This document shows positions 60,821 to 64,000 of a DNA stretch of 64,000 nucleotides, in pieces; position 1 is the first letter of the stretch; each line of letters begins with the position of its first letter. The notes under the pieces are model-generated. The model was given only the letters and a program-made list of their open reading frames with translations. It made no database searches and had not been told where the DNA came from. A program made the translations under genes and the position numbers. Source of the DNA: Nitrospirota bacterium (GTDB lineage Bacteria; Nitrospinota_A; UBA7883); assembly GCA_024275315.1 (NCBI GenBank), contig JAJRZK010000026.1, forward strand, positions 42,501-106,500, written 5' to 3'.

Positions 60821-61511
60821 GGGTGTGGACTTGCGTTACGGAGACATGCCAGCTTTGTGGGACGTGTCGTTCGAGGTTCATAAAGGTGAGATTCTGGTTT
60901 TGCTCGGCGCCAACGGGGCCGGGAAATCGACAATAATCAAAACTCTCTCCGGTATTCTGCGGCCCAGCCGCGGCTCGATTACTTTCAATAATATCCGTCT
61001 GGACACGGAACCGGCGCACGAGGTGATTTGCCACGGCCTGGTGCATGTGCCGGAAGGGCGGCGGCTTTTTCCGGAGATGACCGTAGAGGAAAACCTGATC
61101 ATGGGCTCCATGGCGCCGGAAGCCAAAAAAAAACGGGAGGAGACGATCGAATGGGTCTACTCTCTTTTTCCCAGGTTGCGCGAGCGCAAAAACCAGCTGG
61201 CCAACACCCTGAGCGGAGGAGAACAGCAGATGGCCGCTGTGGGCCGGGGGCTTATGGGTTTGCCGAAAATACTCATGCTCGACGAGCCGTCGCTGGGCTT
61301 GTCGCCGCTGTTGGCGCGGGATATATTTAAGATCATACAGCTTGTCAATAAACGGGGGGTGACGGTGCTCTTAGTGGAGCAGAACGTAAAATATTCCCTG
61401 TCGATTTGCGACAGAGCCTATGTGCTGGAAAATGGCCGGATCGTGTTAAGCGGCACAGGTGAGGAGCTTGCGCGCAACGAACATGTAAAAGAGGCTTATC
61501 TTGGCGTCTGA
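60807..61511 (+). CDS. branched-chain amino acid-type ABC transporter ATP-binding protein (LivF family)
   Basis: 234 aa; GANGAGKSTIIKTLSG, HVPEGRRLFPEMTVEENL, LSGGEQQMAAVGRGLM, LMLDEPSLGLSPLL. Confidence 0.96.
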   Translation: MLKVEGVDLRYGDMPALWDVSFEVHKGEILVLLGANGAGKSTIIKTLSGILRPSRGSITFNNIRLDTEPAHEVICHGLVHVPEGRRLFPEMTVEENLIMGSMAPEAKKKREETIEWVYSLFPRLRERKNQLANTLSGGEQQMAAVGRGLMGLPKILMLDEPSLGLSPLLARDIFKIIQLVNKRGVTVLLVEQNVKYSLSICDRAYVLENGRIVLSGTGEELARNEHVKEAYLGV

Positions 61512-61613
61512 CCGGGCGGCGCTTGTCCCGACGTGTAAATAAACGCCTCCAATATGATAAATATGCTGATAAAATATATTAAATCCTAAACGACACATTT
61601 GAGGGAACTAGCT

Positions 61614-63587
61614 ATGTCTGGCAAAACAATTGAATCGGTAATGCTCGAAAACCGGATTTTTCCACCTTCCGCCGATTTCAGCCGGAGATCCCTTGTGAAA
61701 AGTTTCGCGGACTATCAGGAAATATACAAAAGGTCCGTGGATGATGAAAACGGCTTCTGGGCGGAGAAAGCGGAGGAGCTTGAATGGTTCAAGAAATGGG
61801 ACAACGTGCGCGAAGGCGGATATGAAAATGTCGATTTCAAATGGTTCATCGGGGGCCAGCTTAACGTGTCGTACAACTGCGTGGACCGGCATCTTACCAC
61901 TGCCCGCAAGAACAAGGCGGCGCTGATATGGCAGGGGGAGCCCGAAGAGGACACCCGGATCATAACATATCAGCAACTCGGTCTTGAGGTCAGCCGTTTC
62001 GCCAATGTCCTGAAAAAACACGGAATCGGGCGGGGCGACAAGGTGATGTTATACATGCCGATGATCCCGGAGCTTGCCGTCGCCATGCTCGCCTGCGCCA
62101 GGATCGGCGCGGTGCACAGCGTCGTGTTCGGCGGGTTCAGCTCACAATCGCTGATTGACCGTATAAACGACTGCGGCGCGGTGGCCATGATAACCGCCGA
62201 CGCGGGGTATCGATCCGGCAAGGTGGTCACCCTGAAAAACAACGTAGACATCGCGCTGGAGCAATCCCCCTCGGTAAAGACCTGCATAGTTTATAAAAGG
62301 GTCGGCGGGGAAATAGACATGAAACCGGGGAGGGACTTCTGGTGGCATGAGGAGGTTACGGCCGATGACATATCCAACACGTGCCGGTGCGAGCCGATGG
62401 ATTCGGAGGATCCGTTGTTTATCCTGTATACATCAGGAAGCACAGGCAAACCGAAAGGGGCTCTCCACACCACCGCCGGTTACCTGCTCTACGCCAAACA
62501 AACGTTCGAGTGGGTTTTTGACTATCGGGACGAGGACACCTTCTGGTGTACGGCGGATATCGGCTGGATAACCGGCCACAGCTACATCGTATACGGACCC
62601 CTGGCCGCTGGCGCCACCAGCGTCATGTTCGAGGGTGTGCCCACATATCCGGACGCCGGCAGGTTCTGGAAAATCGTGGACAAATTCCAGGTGAACACCT
62701 TCTACACCGCCCCCACCGCCATCCGGGCGCTGATGCGTGAAGGGGAAAAATGGGTGCGAAAATACGATCTCGACAGTTTGCGTCTGCTCGGCACCGTCGG
62801 GGAGCCGATAAATCCGGAAGCGTGGATGTGGTATCACACGCATATCGGAAAGGAAAAATGCCCGATTGTGGACACCTGGTGGCAAACGGAAACGGGCGGA
62901 ATACTTATCACCCCGCTGCCGGGGGCCATACCGACCAAGCCCGGCTCCGCCACGTTTCCCTTTCCCGGCGTCCAGGCGGTCATCCTCCGCGAGGACGGGA
63001 CAGAGGCGGAGCTCGGGGAGGGGGGATATCTGTGCATAAAACAACCGTGGCCGGGCCAGATGCGCACAGTCTATGGCCATCCCCAGCGTTTTATCGACAC
63101 CTATTTCAGCCAGTACAAGGGTTATTACTTTACGGGTGACGGGGCCAGGAGGGACAAGGACGGCTATTTCTGGATAATGGGCCGGGTGGACGACGTGCTG
63201 AATGTATCCGGCCACAGGATCGGCACAGCGGAGGTGGAAAGCGCGCTTGTCTCCCATGACAAGGTGGCCGAGGCCGCCGTGGTCGGGTTCCCTCACGACA
63301 TCAAGGGGCAGGGCATCTACGCCTATGTGACGCTTGTGCTGGGGGATGATTCGGTGGACCGGGACAGCCTGAAAAAGGAGCTTTTAAAACATATCACAAA
63401 GGAAATCGGACCCATCGCCAAACCTGACAAGATACAGTTTTCCCCCGCTCTGCCAAAGACCCGAAGCGGCAAGATCATGCGGCGCATCCTGAGAAAAATA
63501 GCGGAAGGGGCCACCGACGAACTGGGCGACACCACCACCCTGGCCGACCCCTCGGTGGTGGCGGCGCTGGTGAAAAACCGTGTCTGA
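61614..63587 (+). CDS. acs: acetyl-CoA synthetase (AMP-forming)
   Basis: ~657 aa; [89 protein letters not shown]. Confidence 0.97.
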   Translation: MSGKTIESVMLENRIFPPSADFSRRSLVKSFADYQEIYKRSVDDENGFWAEKAEELEWFKKWDNVREGGYENVDFKWFIGGQLNVSYNCVDRHLTTARKNKAALIWQGEPEEDTRIITYQQLGLEVSRFANVLKKHGIGRGDKVMLYMPMIPELAVAMLACARIGAVHSVVFGGFSSQSLIDRINDCGAVAMITADAGYRSGKVVTLKNNVDIALEQSPSVKTCIVYKRVGGEIDMKPGRDFWWHEEVTADDISNTCRCEPMDSEDPLFILYTSGSTGKPKGALHTTAGYLLYAKQTFEWVFDYRDEDTFWCTADIGWITGHSYIVYGPLAAGATSVMFEGVPTYPDAGRFWKIVDKFQVNTFYTAPTAIRALMREGEKWVRKYDLDSLRLLGTVGEPINPEAWMWYHTHIGKEKCPIVDTWWQTETGGILITPLPGAIPTKPGSATFPFPGVQAVILREDGTEAELGEGGYLCIKQPWPGQMRTVYGHPQRFIDTYFSQYKGYYFTGDGARRDKDGYFWIMGRVDDVLNVSGHRIGTAEVESALVSHDKVAEAAVVGFPHDIKGQGIYAYVTLVLGDDSVDRDSLKKELLKHITKEIGPIAKPDKIQFSPALPKTRSGKIMRRILRKIAEGATDELGDTTTLADPSVVAALVKNRV

Positions 63588-63760
63588 CCCTATTATTCGT
63601 AACGTTTTTCACATCCGCGCAAAATAGCCCCGGTTCCGCCCTTGCCGGAAGGTTTGCGCGTGTGAGCACATCACGGCTAAAAAGTTCTTGACTACCCCTT
63701 TTTGCATGGTACGTTCCACTCCAACATATCGCCGGTATAAAATCTTGGGAAGGGGTTTTC

Positions 63761-64000
63761 ATGTCGAAGCAGGCCGGGAACCACCTGATATGTTCCATTT
63801 GCGTAATCACTTCGCTATTGACCATCCTCTCATGCGGCGGTTCCGACAGTGGTTTATCCTTATCACCTCCGGCCAACGTCACCTGCACCCGGGACAATAC
63901 GTCCGACAACATCACCTGGGACGCGGCAACCGGCGCGGTTAAATACCAGGTTTACACGACCCAAACTTCATCCTCCCGTTCGGGCTACATCACCGGAGCC
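63761..64000 (+). CDS. lipoprotein with possible fibronectin type III-like region (truncated by window end)
   Basis: My translation: MSKQAGNHLICSICVITSLLTILSCGGSDSGLSLSPPANVTCTRDNTSDNITWDAATGAVKYQVYTTQTSSSRSGYITGA; lipobox ILSC, FN3-like ITWDAATGAVKYQVY. Runs off the end, so absent from the track. Confidence 0.7.
   Translation, partial: MSKQAGNHLICSICVITSLLTILSCGGSDSGLSLSPPANVTCTRDNTSDNITWDAATGAVKYQVYTTQTSSSRSGYITGA

Noticed and set aside
62433-63296. 287-aa minus ORF opposite acs
   Set aside because: Antisense shadow of a strongly conserved gene.

Overview
This 64-kb window is a gene-dense bacterial chromosome segment, Gram-negative by content (TonB, Lol-type lipoproteins, SecDF-YajC, LPS-type envelope genes). 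I see no rRNA, tRNA, CRISPR array, transposase or prophage. Recognisable content includes: dnaN; clpS; two PilB/GspE ATPases and a PilC/GspF around a MotAB-FapA-PilZ block; ispE; ruvB; a standalone ScdA_N-domain protein next to an FmdE-like protein; HD-GYP and GGDEF c-di-GMP enzymes; a tetraheme cytochrome c; birA; coaX; trpF; a TonB-family protein; dut; clpB; RsbU/SpoIIE; mltG; ruvX; a biotin operon (bioH-like, bioC, fused bioD-bioA); a cold-shock gene; a HEAT-repeat/class III cyclase protein; a GAF histidine kinase; a globin-sensor/PsiE-like membrane protein; nagZ; a NupC-type transporter; an MCP; yajC-secD-secF; hsp20-lon; galU; a branched-chain-type ABC transporter (livK/H/M/G/F-like); and acs. 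Most of the window is core genome. The best candidates for under-described biology are the globin-PsiE fusion (39987-40910), the HEAT-cyclase (35790-37850), the bioD-bioA fusion (31514-33586), the ScdA_N + FmdE-like pair (14683-15615), the c-di-GMP-linked motility/secretion block (3601-13258), and two small ORFs missing from the supplied ORF track. All family calls come from reading the translations and motifs; no database search was run.
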